Shown here: positions 24,135 through 34,758 of the stretch, piece by piece
How the letters are laid out: each line of letters starts with the position of its first letter
How positions within the stretch are numbered: position 1 is the stretch's first letter
From: Mycobacterium sp. WUMAC-067
GTDB taxonomy: Bacteria > Actinomycetota > Actinomycetes > Mycobacteriales > Mycobacteriaceae
Direction: 5' to 3'
Assembly (NCBI RefSeq): GCF_020217485.1
Contig: NZ_JAEKMI010000006.1
Coordinates: 62,001-126,000, forward strand
Length of the DNA stretch: 64,000 nt
Translations under genes and position numbers: made by a program
The notes under the pieces: generated by a model
Told to the model about the DNA's origin: nothing
Database searches by the model: none
What the model saw: only the letters and a program-made list of their open reading frames with translations

Positions 24135-27100
24135 GGGCGGCCGCCATGATCGCCTTGTCGACATCGGCGCCGTCGCGTTCCGCGTCGGCGATGGCCTGCA
24201 GCACCCGCTTGTAGTCGCGCGGCATCACCTTGGCGAAATGCCGCCGCTGTTGCGGCCAGTCACCCAGAATGCGCTGGCCCACAGCGGAGTCGGTGGCATC
24301 CACGTGTGCCTGGATCATGCCTTGCAACCACTCGTTGTCATCGTCATCCAAGCTCTCGAGCTCGACCATCTCTTCGTTGAGATTTCCTGGCAATTCGCCG
24401 TGCGGGTCGTAGATGTACGCCACACCGCCGGACATGCCGGCCGCGAAGTTGCGGCCGGTGCGTCCGAGGACGACGACCTTGCCGCCGGTCATGTATTCAC
24501 ACCCGTGGTCCCCGACGCCCTCGACGACGGCGTGCGCCCCGGAGTTGCGGACCGCGAATCGTTCGCCGACGACACCGCGCAGGTACGCCTCGCCGCTGGT
24601 GGCGCCGAACAGGATGACGTTGCCGCCGATGATGTTGTCCTCGGCCACGTAGTCCTGCGGCGCGTCGTCCGACGGCCGGACCACGATCCGGCCACCGGAC
24701 AGACCCTTGCCGACGTAGTCGTTGGCGTCGCCGTAGACGCGCAAGGTGATGCCGCGCGGGACGAACGCGCCGAAGCTGTTGCCCGCCGAACCGTCGAAGG
24801 TGATGTCGATGGTCCCGTCCGGCAACCCTTGCCCGCCATAGGCTTTGGTGACCTCATGGCCGAGCATGGTGCCCACCGTGCGGTTGACGTTGCTGATCGT
24901 GGTGGAGAAGCGCACCGGCTTGCCGGAATCCAGCGCCTCGCGGCTCATCACGATCAACTGCTGGTCGAGCGCCTTGTCCAGGCCGTGGTCCTGACGCGAG
25001 GTGCAGTACAGGTCCTGGTTCATGAACGCCGACTCCGGCTCGTGCAGGACCGGGTCCAGGTCGAGCCGGTGCGCCTTCCAGTGGGCGCGCGCCAGCGTGG
25101 TGTCCAACGCCTTGACCTGGCCGACGGCCTCGTTGAGGGTGCGGAATCCCAACTGCGCCATGTATTCGCGGACTTCTTCGGCGATGAACATGAAGAAGTT
25201 CTCGACGAACTCGGGCTTGCCGGTGAAACGTTCGCGCAGCACCGGGTTCTGGGTGGCCACGCCGACGGGGCAGGTGTCGAGGTGGCAGACGCGCATCATG
25301 ATGCAGCCGGACACCACCAACGGCGCGGTGGCGAAGCCGAATTCCTCGGCGCCGAGCAGCGCCGCGATCATCACGTCGCGACCCGTCTTGAGCTGGCCGT
25401 CGACCTGGACCACGATCCGGTCGCGTAACCCGTTGAGCAGCAACGTCTGCTGCGTCTCGGCCAGCCCCAGCTCCCAGGGCGCCCCGGCGTGCTTCATCGA
25501 GGTCATCGGGGTCGCACCGGTGCCGCCGTCGTGCCCGGAGATCAGGACCACATCGGCGTGGGCCTTGGACACACCCGCGGCCACCGTGCCGACGCCGTTC
25601 TCGGAGACCAGCTTGACGTGCACGCGCGCCGCCGGGTTGGCGTTCTTCAGGTCGTGGATCAGCTGGGCTAGATCCTCGATGGAGTAGATGTCGTGGTGCG
25701 GCGGCGGCGAGATCAGGCCGACACCGGGGGTGGAATGGCGGACTTCGGCAACCCACGGGTACACCTTGTGCCCCGGAAGCTGGCCTCCCTCACCGGGTTT
25801 CGCACCCTGCGCCATCTTGATCTGGATGTCGGTGCAGTTGGTCAGGTAATGCGAGGTGACACCGAACCGGCCGGAGGCGACCTGCTTGATCGCGCTGCGC
25901 CGCCAGGCCCCGTCGGGGTCGCGGTCGAAGCGCTTGACGTCCTCGCCGCCCTCGCCGCTGTTGGACCGTCCGCCCAACCGGTTCATGGCGATGGCCAGCG
26001 TCTCGTGCGCCTCCGCCGAGATCGAGCCGTAGCTCATCGCCCCGGTGGAGAAGCGTTTGACGATTTCGCTGGCGGGCTCGACCTCTTCGAGCGGGATCGG
26101 TTGCCGCACACCGGCGCGGAACTTGAGCAGGCCGCGCAGGGACGCCATGCGCTCGCTCTGGTCGTCGACCAGGCGGGTGTAGTCCTTGAACACCTTGTAC
26201 TGGCCGGTGCGCGTCGCGTGCTGCAGCTTGAAGACGGTCTCCGGGTTGAACAGGTGGTACTCGCCCTCGCGGCGCCACTGGTATTCCCCGCCCACCTCGA
26301 GCTCGCGGTGGGCGCGTTCGCCCGGACGGTCCAGGTAGGCCAGCGCGTGGCGGGCGGCGACGTCGGCGGCGATGTCGTCGAGCGTGATCCCGCCGATGGG
26401 ACAGCTCAAGCCGGTGAAGTATTCGCTGAGCACATCCTCGGAAATCCCGACCGCCTGGAACAACTGCGCACCGGTGTAGGAGGCCAGCGTCGAAATGCCC
26501 ATCTTGGACATCACTTTCAGCACACCCTTGCCGGCGGCCTTGATGTAGTTGTTCAGCGCCGTCTTGCGGTCGATGCCCTCGATGACACCCCGGTCGAGCA
26601 TGTCCTCGATCGACTCGAACGCCAGGTACGGGTTGATCGCCGCGGCGCCGAAGCTGACCAGCGCCGCCATGTGGTGCACCTCGCGGGCGTCACCGGTCTC
26701 CACCACCAGGCCGACGTGGGTGCGGGTCCGGTCGCGCACCAGGTGGTGGTGCACCCCCGCCACCGCGAGCAGCGACGGAATGGGCGCCATCTGTTCGTCG
26801 GATTCGCGGTCGGACAAGATGATCACTCGTGCGCCGTCGGCGATCGCCGCCGACGCCTGCGCCCGCACGTCCTCGAGGGCGGCGGCCAGCCCGGCGCCCC
26901 CTTCGGCCACCGGGTACAGACAGCGAATCACCTTGGAACGCATGCCATGCGGGCGGCCGTTGACCTCGTCATCGGGGTTGAGGTTGATCAGCTTCGCCAG
27001 CTCTCGATTGCGCAGGATCGGCTGCGGCAGCGCGATCTGGTGACACGACAGCTCGGTCGGCGTCAGCAGGTCGCGCTCGCCGCCGGTGGTGCCCTGCAGG

Positions 27101-28710
27101 CTGGTCACCACCTCCTCACGGATGGCGTCCAGCGGCGGGTTGGTCACCTGCGCGAAGAGCTGCTGGAAGTAGTCGTAGAGGATCCGGGGTCGCTGCGAGA
27201 GCACCGCGACCGGGGTGTCGGTGCCCATCGACCCGATCGGTTCGGCGCCGCTGCGCACCATCGGCGCCACCAGCAGGCTGAGTTCCTCGTAGGTGTAGCC
27301 GAATGTCTGCTGGCGCTTGACCAGTCGGTCATGCGGCATCCGCTTGTAGTGGCCCTGCGGCAGGTCGTCGAGGGGGACCAGATTCTTGTCCAGCCACTCC
27401 TGATAGGGGTGTTCGGCGGCCAGCTCCGCTTTGATCTCCTCGTCGGAGACGATGCGGCCCTGCGCGGTGTCCACCAGGAACATGCGGCCGGGCTGCAGCC
27501 GCATCCGGCGCACCACCTTGGCCGGGTCCAGGTCCAGCACGCCGGCCTCGGACGCCATCACCACCAAACCGTCTTCGGTGACCCAGATCCGCGAGGGGCG
27601 CAAGCCATTACGGTCGAGCACCGCGCCGATGATGGTGCCGTCGGTGAAGGTGATCGACGCCGGCCCGTCCCACGGCTCCATCAGGGAGGCGTGGTAGCGG
27701 TAGAACGCGCGGCGCGCGGGGTCCATCGACTCGTTGCGCTCCCACGCCTCGGGAATCATCATCAACACGGCGTGGGCCAGGCTGCGCCCACCCAGGTGGA
27801 GCAGCTCGAGCGCCTCGTCGAAGCGCGCGGTGTCGGAGGCGCCCGGGGTGCAGATCGGGAACAACTTCTCGACGTCGGCTTCCGAGCCGAAGACGTCGGT
27901 CTTGATCAACGCCTCGCGGGCCCGCATCCAATTCTCGTTGCCGGTGACGGTGTTGATCTCGCCGTTGTGGGCGACGCGGCGGAACGGATGCGCCAGCGGC
28001 CACGACGGAAAAGTGTTGGTGGAGAACCGGGAGTGCACGATTCCCAGCGCGCTGGTAAGCCGATTGTCTTGCAGGTCAAGGTAAAACGCCTTGAGCTGCG
28101 GGGTGGTCAGCATGCCCTTGTACACCAGGGTCTGGCCCGAAAGGCTTGGGAAGTAAACGGTTTCGCGGCCGGGGCCGTCCTGGCCCGGGCCCTTGGTGCC
28201 CAGCTCGTGCTCGGCGCGCTTGCGGACCACGTAGGCGCGGCGCTCCAGCGTCATGCCGGATTCCCCCGCCATGAACACCTGCCGGAAGGTGGGCATGGCG
28301 TCGCGGGAGAGCGCACCCAGCGACGAGTCGTCGGTGGGGACGTTGCGCCAGCCCAGCACGGTCAGGCCCTCGGCTTCGGCGATCTTCTCCACCGCGGCAC
28401 ATGCGGTCGCGGCGTCCTTGGACGATTGCGGCAAGAAGGCGATGCCGGTGGCGTAGCTGCCCGCCGGCGGCAACTCGAAGTCCACGACTTCGCGCAGGAA
28501 GGCATCGGGGACCTGGAGCATGATGCCGGCACCGTCGCCGCTGCGCGGCTCGGCGCCCTGGGCACCCCGGTGTTCGAGGTTGAGCAGCGCGGTGATTGCC
28601 TTATCGACGATGTCGCGGCTGCGACGGCCGTGCATATCGACGACCATGGCTACCCCGCACGCGTCGTGCTCGAACGCGGGGTTGTATAACCCGACGCGCT
28701 TGGGCGTCAT
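24127..28710 (-). CDS. gltB: Glutamate synthase large (alpha) subunit
   Basis: A 1527-residue enzyme that makes two glutamates from glutamine and 2-oxoglutarate. An N-terminal class II glutamine amidotransferase domain begins after a short propeptide at Cys18 ([12 protein letters not shown]). The central and FMN-binding synthase domains follow ([38 protein letters not shown]), then the 3Fe-4S cluster cysteines [15 protein letters not shown]. The C-terminal beta-helix has repeated GG motifs ([14 protein letters not shown] to [15 protein letters not shown]). ATG 28710 gives [16 protein letters not shown], as in M. tuberculosis Rv3859c; a frame extending to 30066 is not coding there. It heads the gltBD operon. 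Confidence 0.97.
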   Translation of the reverse strand: MTPKRVGLYNPAFEHDACGVAMVVDMHGRRSRDIVDKAITALLNLEHRGAQGAEPRSGDGAGIMLQVPDAFLREVVDFELPPAGSYATGIAFLPQSSKDAATACAAVEKIAEAEGLTVLGWRNVPTDDSSLGALSRDAMPTFRQVFMAGESGMTLERRAYVVRKRAEHELGTKGPGQDGPGRETVYFPSLSGQTLVYKGMLTTPQLKAFYLDLQDNRLTSALGIVHSRFSTNTFPSWPLAHPFRRVAHNGEINTVTGNENWMRAREALIKTDVFGSEADVEKLFPICTPGASDTARFDEALELLHLGGRSLAHAVLMMIPEAWERNESMDPARRAFYRYHASLMEPWDGPASITFTDGTIIGAVLDRNGLRPSRIWVTEDGLVVMASEAGVLDLDPAKVVRRMRLQPGRMFLVDTAQGRIVSDEEIKAELAAEHPYQEWLDKNLVPLDDLPQGHYKRMPHDRLVKRQQTFGYTYEELSLLVAPMVRSGAEPIGSMGTDTPVAVLSQRPRILYDYFQQLFAQVTNPPLDAIREEVVTSLQGTTGGERDLLTPTELSCHQIALPQPILRNRELAKLINLNPDDEVNGRPHGMRSKVIRCLYPVAEGGAGLAAALEDVRAQASAAIADGARVIILSDRESDEQMAPIPSLLAVAGVHHHLVRDRTRTHVGLVVETGDAREVHHMAALVSFGAAAINPYLAFESIEDMLDRGVIEGIDRKTALNNYIKAAGKGVLKVMSKMGISTLASYTGAQLFQAVGISEDVLSEYFTGLSCPIGGITLDDIAADVAARHALAYLDRPGERAHRELEVGGEYQWRREGEYHLFNPETVFKLQHATRTGQYKVFKDYTRLVDDQSERMASLRGLLKFRAGVRQPIPLEEVEPASEIVKRFSTGAMSYGSISAEAHETLAIAMNRLGGRSNSGEGGEDVKRFDRDPDGAWRRSAIKQVASGRFGVTSHYLTNCTDIQIKMAQGAKPGEGGQLPGHKVYPWVAEVRHSTPGVGLISPPPHHDIYSIEDLAQLIHDLKNANPAARVHVKLVSENGVGTVAAGVSKAHADVVLISGHDGGTGATPMTSMKHAGAPWELGLAETQQTLLLNGLRDRIVVQVDGQLKTGRDVMIAALLGAEEFGFATAPLVVSGCIMMRVCHLDTCPVGVATQNPVLRERFTGKPEFVENFFMFIAEEVREYMAQLGFRTLNEAVGQVKALDTTLARAHWKAHRLDLDPVLHEPESAFMNQDLYCTSRQDHGLDKALDQQLIVMSREALDSGKPVRFSTTISNVNRTVGTMLGHEVTKAYGGQGLPDGTIDITFDGSAGNSFGAFVPRGITLRVYGDANDYVGKGLSGGRIVVRPSDDAPQDYVAEDNIIGGNVILFGATSGEAYLRGVVGERFAVRNSGAHAVVEGVGDHGCEYMTGGKVVVLGRTGRNFAAGMSGGVAYIYDPHGELPGNLNEEMVELESLDDDDNEWLQGMIQAHVDATDSAVGQRILGDWPQQRRHFAKVMPRDYKRVLQAIADAERDGADVDKAIMAAAHG

Positions 28711-29334
28711 ATGCACCTGACCCTTCACCTGAACGTTCTGCGCGGCCGTTAGCAGCGGCCCCGATGAGGTCGCACCCGGACGTTGCGGGCTAAAACCCCT
28801 TCGGTCTTGTCTCGATAGGCTGTGCCCCAGGCGGAGATGATCCTGTTCGGGATGTCCGTGCAGCTCTGAACGGTGGCCTGGAACCGGTCTCGACAAGTCG
28901 TAAAACGATATGACAATACCCGCCTGACATGCCAACTTCGTCAAGTCTAAACCGTCGGCGGGCACCCTCATAAATTTCGCGGTCGCCGCGGATCGGCCAT
29001 AGCCCGACGCCGCCGTTCGGGGCCGTGATTTGCCGCCGTCGCGGGGCCTCGCCCGGCATATCACCGCCCCGGGGCCGCCGCCCGTGATTAGTTTGCTGGA
29101 GGCACTTTCAGGCGCGGCGGCCGGGGCGCCGCGGGCGGGGATGAACGTGCTCAGCGCCGGGCTCGCGGGGGCGCAACGCTCCGGCCGCGGGCCGATCCGA
29201 GTTTGCAGGTTTCCACACCGGCCGGGTGAGGAGATACTGGACCGATGTTGGTCACCTCCGGCGGCGCACGCCGGACCGTGGCGCTTATCACGTAACACGG
29301 CGCGACGATCGACCGTCCGGCACCTGAGGAGCCC
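28711..29334. other. 624-bp divergent intergenic region (gltB / MinD-like gene)
   Basis: No credible gene on either strand. It should hold the promoters of gltBD (leftward) and of the Rv3860 homologue (rightward). The part near gltB (28790-28970) is more AT-balanced and is the likelier regulatory DNA; I found no recognisable operator or riboswitch. Confidence 0.6.
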
Positions 29335-30510
29335 ATGAACGAGCGCGACGAATTCCTGCGGGACCGTCTGCGGCCCGAGCGGGAAACCACCGCGGCGGCA
29401 CGCCCGCCTGGTCCCCCTCCGCACGGGCCCCATCCCGCCCCTCGGCCACCGGCTCCGCCTCCCCCTGCGCCCCGGCCGTCCGCGCCGCCGCAGGGCAGGG
29501 CGCCCGCACCCCCGCCATCGGCTCCCGCCGCCCCGCCGTCCTTCCGGCCACCACCCGCGCCGCAGCCACCGGCCCCCGCGCCGGCGCCGCCCCCGGAACT
29601 CCCCGACCGCGGTTGGCGACGGGCCGTGCGGATCGCCACCTTCGGCCTGATCGCCCTGGGCCCGTCGCCCACCCAACGGCAGGAAGCTCAGTTCAAGGCG
29701 GCGATCCAGACCCTCCTGTACGGGCACTACAAGGTCGGCGTGCTGGGCAAGGGCGGCGTGGGCAAGACGTCGGTGGCGGCCAGCGTCGGCTCGCTGTTCG
29801 CCCAACTCCGCCGGCAAGACCACGTGGTGGCGATCGACGCCGACACCGCCTTCGGGCGACTCAGCAGCCGCATCGATCCGGGATCGACGCGCTCGTTCTG
29901 GGAGCTCACCGCCGACAAAAACCTGCGGTCCTTCGACGATGTGGTGGCGCGGCTGGGCCGCAATTCCGCCGGCCTGCACGTGCTCGCCGGCGAACCGGCG
30001 TCCGGCCCGCGCCGCGTGCTCGACCCCGCGATCTACCGGGAAGCCGCGCTGCGACTGGATCGCCATTTCACGATCTCGGTCATCGACTGCGGTTCGACGA
30101 TGGACGCGCCCCTCACCCAGGAGGTGCTGCGGGATCTGGACGCGCTGATCGTGGTGTCCTCACCCTGGGCCGACGGCGCGTCCGCCGCCGCGCGAACCAT
30201 GGAGTGGCTGGCGGATCAGGGCCTGACGACGCTGCTGGCGCACAGCATCGTCGTGCTCAACGATTCCGACGGCCATGCCGACAAACGCACCCGCGCGTTG
30301 CTGGCCCGCGAGTTCACCGATCACGGGCGGCCGGTCATCGAGGTGCCGTTCGACCCGCACCTGCGCCCCGGCGGGGTCATCGACGTGGCCCGCGAAATGG
30401 CCCCGGCCACGCGGCGCAAGTTCCTCGAGATCACGGCGACGGTCGCCGGGTACTTCGCGGCGCGCCCCCACGGCTCTGGTGACCGAGGGCCGAAAGACCC
30501 ACAGAGCTAG
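29335..30510 (+). CDS. MinD/ParA-like ATPase with proline-rich N terminus (Rv3860-like)
   Basis: A 391-residue protein. Residues about 20-95 are almost entirely Pro/Ala with scattered Arg/Gln, followed by a P-loop ATPase. The deviant Walker A is [15 protein letters not shown], with both lysines present; [13 protein letters not shown] and [13 protein letters not shown] ([13 protein letters not shown]) switch motifs follow. Its design matches EspI (Rv3876) and Rv3888c of type VII loci, and its place next to gltB matches Rv3860. ATG 29335 follows GAGGAGCCC. In M. tuberculosis the ESX-1 locus begins a few genes after it; here none of that locus follows. Role unproven, possibly modulation of ESX secretion. 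Confidence 0.87.
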   Translation: MNERDEFLRDRLRPERETTAAARPPGPPPHGPHPAPRPPAPPPPAPRPSAPPQGRAPAPPPSAPAAPPSFRPPPAPQPPAPAPAPPPELPDRGWRRAVRIATFGLIALGPSPTQRQEAQFKAAIQTLLYGHYKVGVLGKGGVGKTSVAASVGSLFAQLRRQDHVVAIDADTAFGRLSSRIDPGSTRSFWELTADKNLRSFDDVVARLGRNSAGLHVLAGEPASGPRRVLDPAIYREAALRLDRHFTISVIDCGSTMDAPLTQEVLRDLDALIVVSSPWADGASAAARTMEWLADQGLTTLLAHSIVVLNDSDGHADKRTRALLAREFTDHGRPVIEVPFDPHLRPGGVIDVAREMAPATRRKFLEITATVAGYFAARPHGSGDRGPKDPQS

Positions 30511-31385
30511 GACTTCTCGGCGGCGTCCCCCATCCGCGCCGACGGGTCGGCGATCGCCTCGATCTTGGCCACGCGCGTGCCGCGGATCGTCAGCACGATG
30601 ACGGCGAACAGGCGGCGGTCGCTGAAGGCCAGCAGCACCGGCGCCCCGACGGGGCCGCCGACCAGCGTCACACCCGGCCACAGGTACCGCAGCAGGTTGG
30701 TGGCCACCGCGTCGGGCCCGTGGTTGACCTGTTGTGGCGGCGGCGGGTCGCCGAGAATCGTGCCCACGCCCCAGACCGTCGGATCGAGGACGGCGGCCAG
30801 CCCGGCGAGGTCGCCGTTCGAGCAGGCGGTAATGAATTTCTCCGTGACGAGCTGATGCTCGGCCGCGGCCACATCGTTCATATTCGGTTGCGCCGCAACG
30901 AATTTCGCCCGCGCCCGCCGCGCGAGCTGGCGGCAGGTGCCGGCCGGACGGCCCACCGCCTCCGAAATCGAGTCGAAGGGAATGCCGAACACGTCGTGCA
31001 GCACGAAGCTGACCCGCTCACCGGGGCTGAGCCTGCGCAGGACCTCCAGCAGCGCGCTGCGGATCTCGTCGTCGAGGGTGATCCGGTCGGCCGGGTCGGA
31101 GCGGCGCGGCGCCGGGCGCTCCTCGACGTCGCCGGGACGTTCGTAACGGGCGCGGGCCGAGCGCACCTGGTCGAGGCAGAGCCGGCTCGCCACCACGGTC
31201 AGCCAGCCCCGGACGTCCTCGATGCCGCTGACCTCGGCGCGGGAGAGCCGCAGGAATGCCTCCTGCGCAACGTCTTCCGCGTCGCCGATGTCGCCCAGCA
31301 TCTGGTAGGCGAGGTTGACCAGATACGGGCGGTGACGACGCCAGGCCTCGGCGACCTGGTCGCCGGCTGACTGCGACTGGTTCAT
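30507..31385 (-). CDS. ECF sigma factor, SigI-like, with SnoaL-type C-terminal domain
   Basis: A 292-residue sigma factor. Region 2 is LVNLAYQMLGDIGDAEDVAQEAFLR (about residues 22-46), region 4 is SPGERVSFVLHDVFGIPFDSISEAVGRP (about 118-145), and a SnoaL-like (NTF2-fold) domain occupies about 175-285. Such C-terminal domains replace an anti-sigma factor in the ECF41/56-like groups. The closest relative I recall is M. tuberculosis SigI (Rv1189, 290 residues), but that gene is elsewhere in the genome. The stop overlaps the MinD-like gene's stop by 4 bases. It is divergent from the NmrA-like gene, with an inverted repeat between them. Confidence 0.85.
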   Translation of the reverse strand: MNQSQSAGDQVAEAWRRHRPYLVNLAYQMLGDIGDAEDVAQEAFLRLSRAEVSGIEDVRGWLTVVASRLCLDQVRSARARYERPGDVEERPAPRRSDPADRITLDDEIRSALLEVLRRLSPGERVSFVLHDVFGIPFDSISEAVGRPAGTCRQLARRARAKFVAAQPNMNDVAAAEHQLVTEKFITACSNGDLAGLAAVLDPTVWGVGTILGDPPPPQQVNHGPDAVATNLLRYLWPGVTLVGGPVGAPVLLAFSDRRLFAVIVLTIRGTRVAKIEAIADPSARMGDAAEKS

Positions 31386-31411
31386 GACTCTTCGACGATA
31401 TGGCGCCGCAA

Positions 31412-31439
31412 AAAGTTACCCGTTCTGCGGTGTAACTTT
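31412..31439. promoter_or_regulatory. Inverted repeat between the sigma factor and NmrA-like gene
   Basis: AAAGTTAC (31412-31419) and GTAACTTT (31432-31439) are exact 8-base arms around 12 bases. The site lies 27 bases from the sigma-factor start and 55 from the NmrA-like start. It could be a bidirectional sigma promoter element or a repressor operator. Confidence 0.6.
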
Positions 31440-31493
31440 CCCACCTTTTGCCCCGTCCTTGCAGCAGTACAAATCCACGAAAGGAACCATCCC

Positions 31494-32345
31494 ATGGCAA
31501 TCGTCGTCACCGGCGCGACCGGTAACGTCGGGCGCCCGCTCGTCGCGGACCTGCGTGCCGCGGGAGCGCGCGTGCGCGCGGTCACCCGACAGCCGGCACC
31601 GGCCGGATTTCCCCCCGACGTCGAGGTGTTCGATTCGGCCACCGACGCGCTCTCGGGCGCGTCAGCGGTCTTCCTGAACTCCCGCGCGCTCGGCGGGCGG
31701 CTCGAAGAAGTGGTGGCCGAATGCGCGCGCGCCGGCGTCGCCAAGCTGGTCGCCTTGTCGGCGATCAACGCCGACGATGACGTCTCGCGTCAGCCGTCGC
31801 GATTTCGCGGTGACCGCAACAGGGAGGTCGAACAGCTCGCCGTCGGCTCCGGACTGGCCTGGGTGAGCCTGCGGCCCACCGTGTTCGCGACGAATTTCGC
31901 CGGCATGTGGTCCGCGCAGCTCCGCGCCGGCGACGTGGTCGCGGGGCCATACGCCGCGGCGTCGACGGCGCCGATCGTCGAGACGGACATCGCGGCGGTC
32001 GCGGCGCAGGCGTTGCTCACCGATGAGCTTGTCGGACAGCGGATCCCGCTGACCGGCCCGCAGGCGTTCACCGACTCGGAGCTGGTGGAGGTCATCGGCA
32101 CCGTGCTGGGACGGCCGCTGCATTACCTGGAGGTGCCCACGGCCGCTGTGCGGCAACGCTTCCTGGGTCTGGGATTCAGCGCCGGATTCGCCGACGCCTA
32201 CATTGCCATGCTCGCCGAATCGCTCGACAAGCCCGCGCTGGTCACCCACGACGTCGAGAAGATCCTTGGCCGCCCGGCACTTCCGTTCAGCCACTGGGTC
32301 GCCGAGCACCGCGACGTCTTCACCGGCGAGAACGAGGGGGCCTGA
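31494..32345 (+). CDS. NmrA-like NAD(P)-binding protein
   Basis: A 283-residue Rossmann-fold protein of the atypical short-chain dehydrogenase type. The N-terminal VVTGATGNVGRPLVADL is the NAD(P) motif. The YxxxK catalytic pair of classical dehydrogenases is not evident, as in NmrA/HSCARG redox sensors and quinone reductases. The start ATG 31494 follows GAAAGGAACC, a good ribosome site. The gene is 1 base ahead of the deazaflavin reductase gene and divergent from the SigI-like gene, so the three look like one functional unit. Substrate unknown. Confidence 0.85.
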   Translation: MAIVVTGATGNVGRPLVADLRAAGARVRAVTRQPAPAGFPPDVEVFDSATDALSGASAVFLNSRALGGRLEEVVAECARAGVAKLVALSAINADDDVSRQPSRFRGDRNREVEQLAVGSGLAWVSLRPTVFATNFAGMWSAQLRAGDVVAGPYAAASTAPIVETDIAAVAAQALLTDELVGQRIPLTGPQAFTDSELVEVIGTVLGRPLHYLEVPTAAVRQRFLGLGFSAGFADAYIAMLAESLDKPALVTHDVEKILGRPALPFSHWVAEHRDVFTGENEGA

Positions 32346-32346
32346 C

Positions 32347-32787
32347 ATGACCGAACCGCGTCCCCCGCGTTACCTCAAACCCATGAACAAGTTCATGATG
32401 GCGGTCCAACGGCTGGGCATTCCGACCGGGCCGGCCATGGTGCTCACCGTGCCCGGACGTAAGTCCGGTCAACCGCGCAGCACGCCGATGACGCCGTTCG
32501 ACTTCCGCGGCGGGCTCTATGTGGTGGCCGGCTATCCCGGCGCCGACTGGGCGGCGAACGCCAGGGCGGCGGGCGCCGGCACGCTGCGCCGCGGCCGCCG
32601 CTCACGCCGGGTCCGGATCGTCGAACTGTCCGCCGACGAGGCCCGGCCGGTGCTGCGGGAGTTCCCCGCCAAAGTCCCGGTCGGCGTGGCGTTCGCGAAA
32701 CGCTCGGGCATGGTGCGCGACGGGACGGCCGACGAATTCGAAGCCCTGGCCGGCCGTCTCGCCGTGTTCCGCTTCGAGTCGACGTAG
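32347..32787 (+). CDS. Deazaflavin (F420)-dependent nitroreductase-like protein
   Basis: A 146-residue split-beta-barrel protein of the Ddn/Rv3547 type that uses F420H2 to reduce quinones or nitro compounds. The conserved start YLKPMNKFMMAVQRLG and the VLTVPGRKSGQPRSTPMTP strand, with GRKSG contacting F420, are visible; ends with AVFRFEST. Usual family members have about 140-150 residues, so the length is normal. It follows the NmrA-like gene directly (stop TGA 32343-32345, start 32347) and is convergent with eccA2. It could be an oxidative or quinone-stress enzyme controlled by the neighbouring sigma factor. Confidence 0.85.
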   Translation: MTEPRPPRYLKPMNKFMMAVQRLGIPTGPAMVLTVPGRKSGQPRSTPMTPFDFRGGLYVVAGYPGADWAANARAAGAGTLRRGRRSRRVRIVELSADEARPVLREFPAKVPVGVAFAKRSGMVRDGTADEFEALAGRLAVFRFEST

Positions 32788-32795
32788 GGTTCGCG

Positions 32796-34670
32796 TCACC
32801 AGACGATGGCGGCCATGTCGCGGTTGTCCGAACACACGCTGCGCACCGCCGCCTCGATATCGGCGGCGGAGATGATCTGCAGGTCCTCGACCGTCACCGG
32901 TTGGCCCGCCCGCTTCTGCGCGACCACCCGGGTGTCGCGGAAGCCTTCGGCACGTTCGACGACATTGCGGGCGAACCGGCCGTTCTGCATGGCATCGATG
33001 CCGTGGCGCCCACCGGGAGTGGTGTAGTTGCGGATGGTCGTGGCCGCGTCCAGGAGCTTCTCGCGTGCGCCGTCGTCGAGCAGGCTGGCGCGCGGCGTCG
33101 CGTAGCGGTGTGCGATCTCGACGATCTCCGAAGGTGAGTAGGACTCGAAGCGCAGCTTGCGGTTGAACCGGCCGGCCAAACCCGGGTTCACGGTGAGGAA
33201 TTGGTCCACCTGGTCTTCATAGCCCGCACCGATGAAACAGAAGTCGAATCGGTGCGCTTCCAGCGCGACGAGGAGCTGGTTGACGGCCTCCATGCCGATC
33301 ATGTCGGGCGTGCCGTCCTGATGGCGTTCGATCAGGGAGTAGAACTCGTCCATGAAAATGATTCGGCCGAGCGACTTTTCGATCAGCTCGTTGGTCTTGG
33401 GTCCCGACTCCCCGATGAAGTGGCCGCAGAAGTCCGAACGGCGCACCTCCCGGATCTCGGGGTGGCGCACGATCCCCATGCCGGCGTAGATCTTGCCCAG
33501 CGCCTCGGCGGTGGTCGTCTTACCGGTGCCCGGCGGCCCGACCAGCAGCATGTGGTTGGTCTGCCCCTCCACCGGCAGGCCGTGCTCGAGGCGCATCATC
33601 CGCACTTCGAGTTGGTCTTCCAGCGCCGCGACGGCCTGCTTGACGGCGGCGAGCCCCACTTGCTTCGCCAGCAGCTTGCGTCCCTCGGCCAGCAGCTCGG
33701 CCCGCCGCCCGGCGGTGGCGTCCTCGTCGAGTTCGTCGCGGCTCTTGGCCGAGGACGCGTCCCAACGATCGGTGCGACTCTCGATGGTCTCTTCGTCGGT
33801 GACCACCAGGTGCAGGTTCGGGTCGGCCAGCGCTTCTTTGGCCGCCTCGGTGAGGACCCCGTTGATGGTGGCCTTGGACAGCCAGATCTGGGCCTTGTCC
33901 TCCTCGCGCAGCTGGCGGTGCACCATCCCGCGCACGTACGCCAGATCGGCAACGAGCAGCGGGATGTCGGCCGGGCCGATCGATGCGGTCAACACGTCGG
34001 CGTCGAAGCGCGACGACGACTGGGTGTGCCCGATCACGTCGACGCGGTCCAGCCAGTCCAGCGCGACCCGGCCCTGCCCGAGGTGGGCGGCGGCGTGCGC
34101 GGCCAGCGCGCAGATCGACGCCGTCACGGCCGACATGACGATCGCCTGCGCGGGCAGCTCCTCGGCGGCCGCCAGCAGCACGTCCGGCCAGCGTTGCGTC
34201 CGGTACATCAGGAAGGTGCGGGCCAGCTGGTGCCACTGGTAGTTGGTCCAGGAGTCCAGCAGGTCGCGGTTGGCCAGCAGTTTGTCGGCCTCGGCGTACT
34301 CGCCGGCGATCGTCAATGCGGACGAGAGCGCCAGCCCCACCTGCGATGCGTCGGTGACGGTGATGCCGATGTAGGGGCCCAGCTGGATCTCCGCGGCCAG
34401 CGTCTGCCCGATGCGAGTGGTCTCGCGGTGCAGCCATTCGCTGGTGGCGTAGAGACGCCGCAACGAGGCCAGGTCGCTGTCGCCGCACGCGATGCGGCCC
34501 AGCCACGCGTCGGCCATCGACGCGTCGGCGTCGGTGGCGGCCACGAACTCCGGTAAGGCCGCCGCCCGGCCCTGCCGGCCCATGATCCCCATCGCCCGGT
34601 CGAAATGCCTTCGGGCCGTTTGTAAATCACCCATCACATCCCCCATCACGAGCGCCGCCGCCGTGGTCAT
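32796..34670 (-). CDS. eccA2: ESX-2 AAA+ ATPase EccA2
   Basis: A 624-residue cytosolic chaperone ATPase of the type VII system. Residues about 1-330 are TPR-like helical repeats; the AAA+ domain carries Walker A GPPGTGKTT (378-386), Walker B IIFMDEF (437-443) and the arginine-finger region NPGLAGRFNRKL. It is close to M. tuberculosis EccA2 (Rv3884c, 619 residues) over its whole length. The start may instead be at 34646 or 34634 (MGDLQTARRHFD); the 34670 ATG is the longest. EccA proteins recycle EspG chaperones from PE/PPE substrates. It ends 8 bases from the convergent reductase gene. Confidence 0.95.
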   Translation of the reverse strand: MTTAAALVMGDVMGDLQTARRHFDRAMGIMGRQGRAAALPEFVAATDADASMADAWLGRIACGDSDLASLRRLYATSEWLHRETTRIGQTLAAEIQLGPYIGITVTDASQVGLALSSALTIAGEYAEADKLLANRDLLDSWTNYQWHQLARTFLMYRTQRWPDVLLAAAEELPAQAIVMSAVTASICALAAHAAAHLGQGRVALDWLDRVDVIGHTQSSSRFDADVLTASIGPADIPLLVADLAYVRGMVHRQLREEDKAQIWLSKATINGVLTEAAKEALADPNLHLVVTDEETIESRTDRWDASSAKSRDELDEDATAGRRAELLAEGRKLLAKQVGLAAVKQAVAALEDQLEVRMMRLEHGLPVEGQTNHMLLVGPPGTGKTTTAEALGKIYAGMGIVRHPEIREVRRSDFCGHFIGESGPKTNELIEKSLGRIIFMDEFYSLIERHQDGTPDMIGMEAVNQLLVALEAHRFDFCFIGAGYEDQVDQFLTVNPGLAGRFNRKLRFESYSPSEIVEIAHRYATPRASLLDDGAREKLLDAATTIRNYTTPGGRHGIDAMQNGRFARNVVERAEGFRDTRVVAQKRAGQPVTVEDLQIISAADIEAAVRSVCSDNRDMAAIVW

Positions 34671-34758
34671 CGGGGTTGCGGTCAGCCGCCCCCGGTCGGA
34701 GCGAACCGCCGCCCAACGCGCTCATCAAACTGTGCCTCAAACTCGTCTTACCGAACTG

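Noticed and set aside
25693..28689. 998-residue plus-strand open frame opposite gltB
   Set aside because: Antisense shadow of gltB caused by GC-rich third positions; Arg/His/Val-rich composition and no known domain.
29400..29600. Proline-codon repeats as a possible mobile or CRISPR-like array
   Set aside because: They encode the Pro/Ala tail of the MinD-like protein; no regular spacer pattern.
28711..30066. Extension of the gltB frame to 30066
   Set aside because: Homology to GltB begins at MTPKRVG (28710); the extra 450 residues run through noncoding DNA and antisense to the MinD-like gene.
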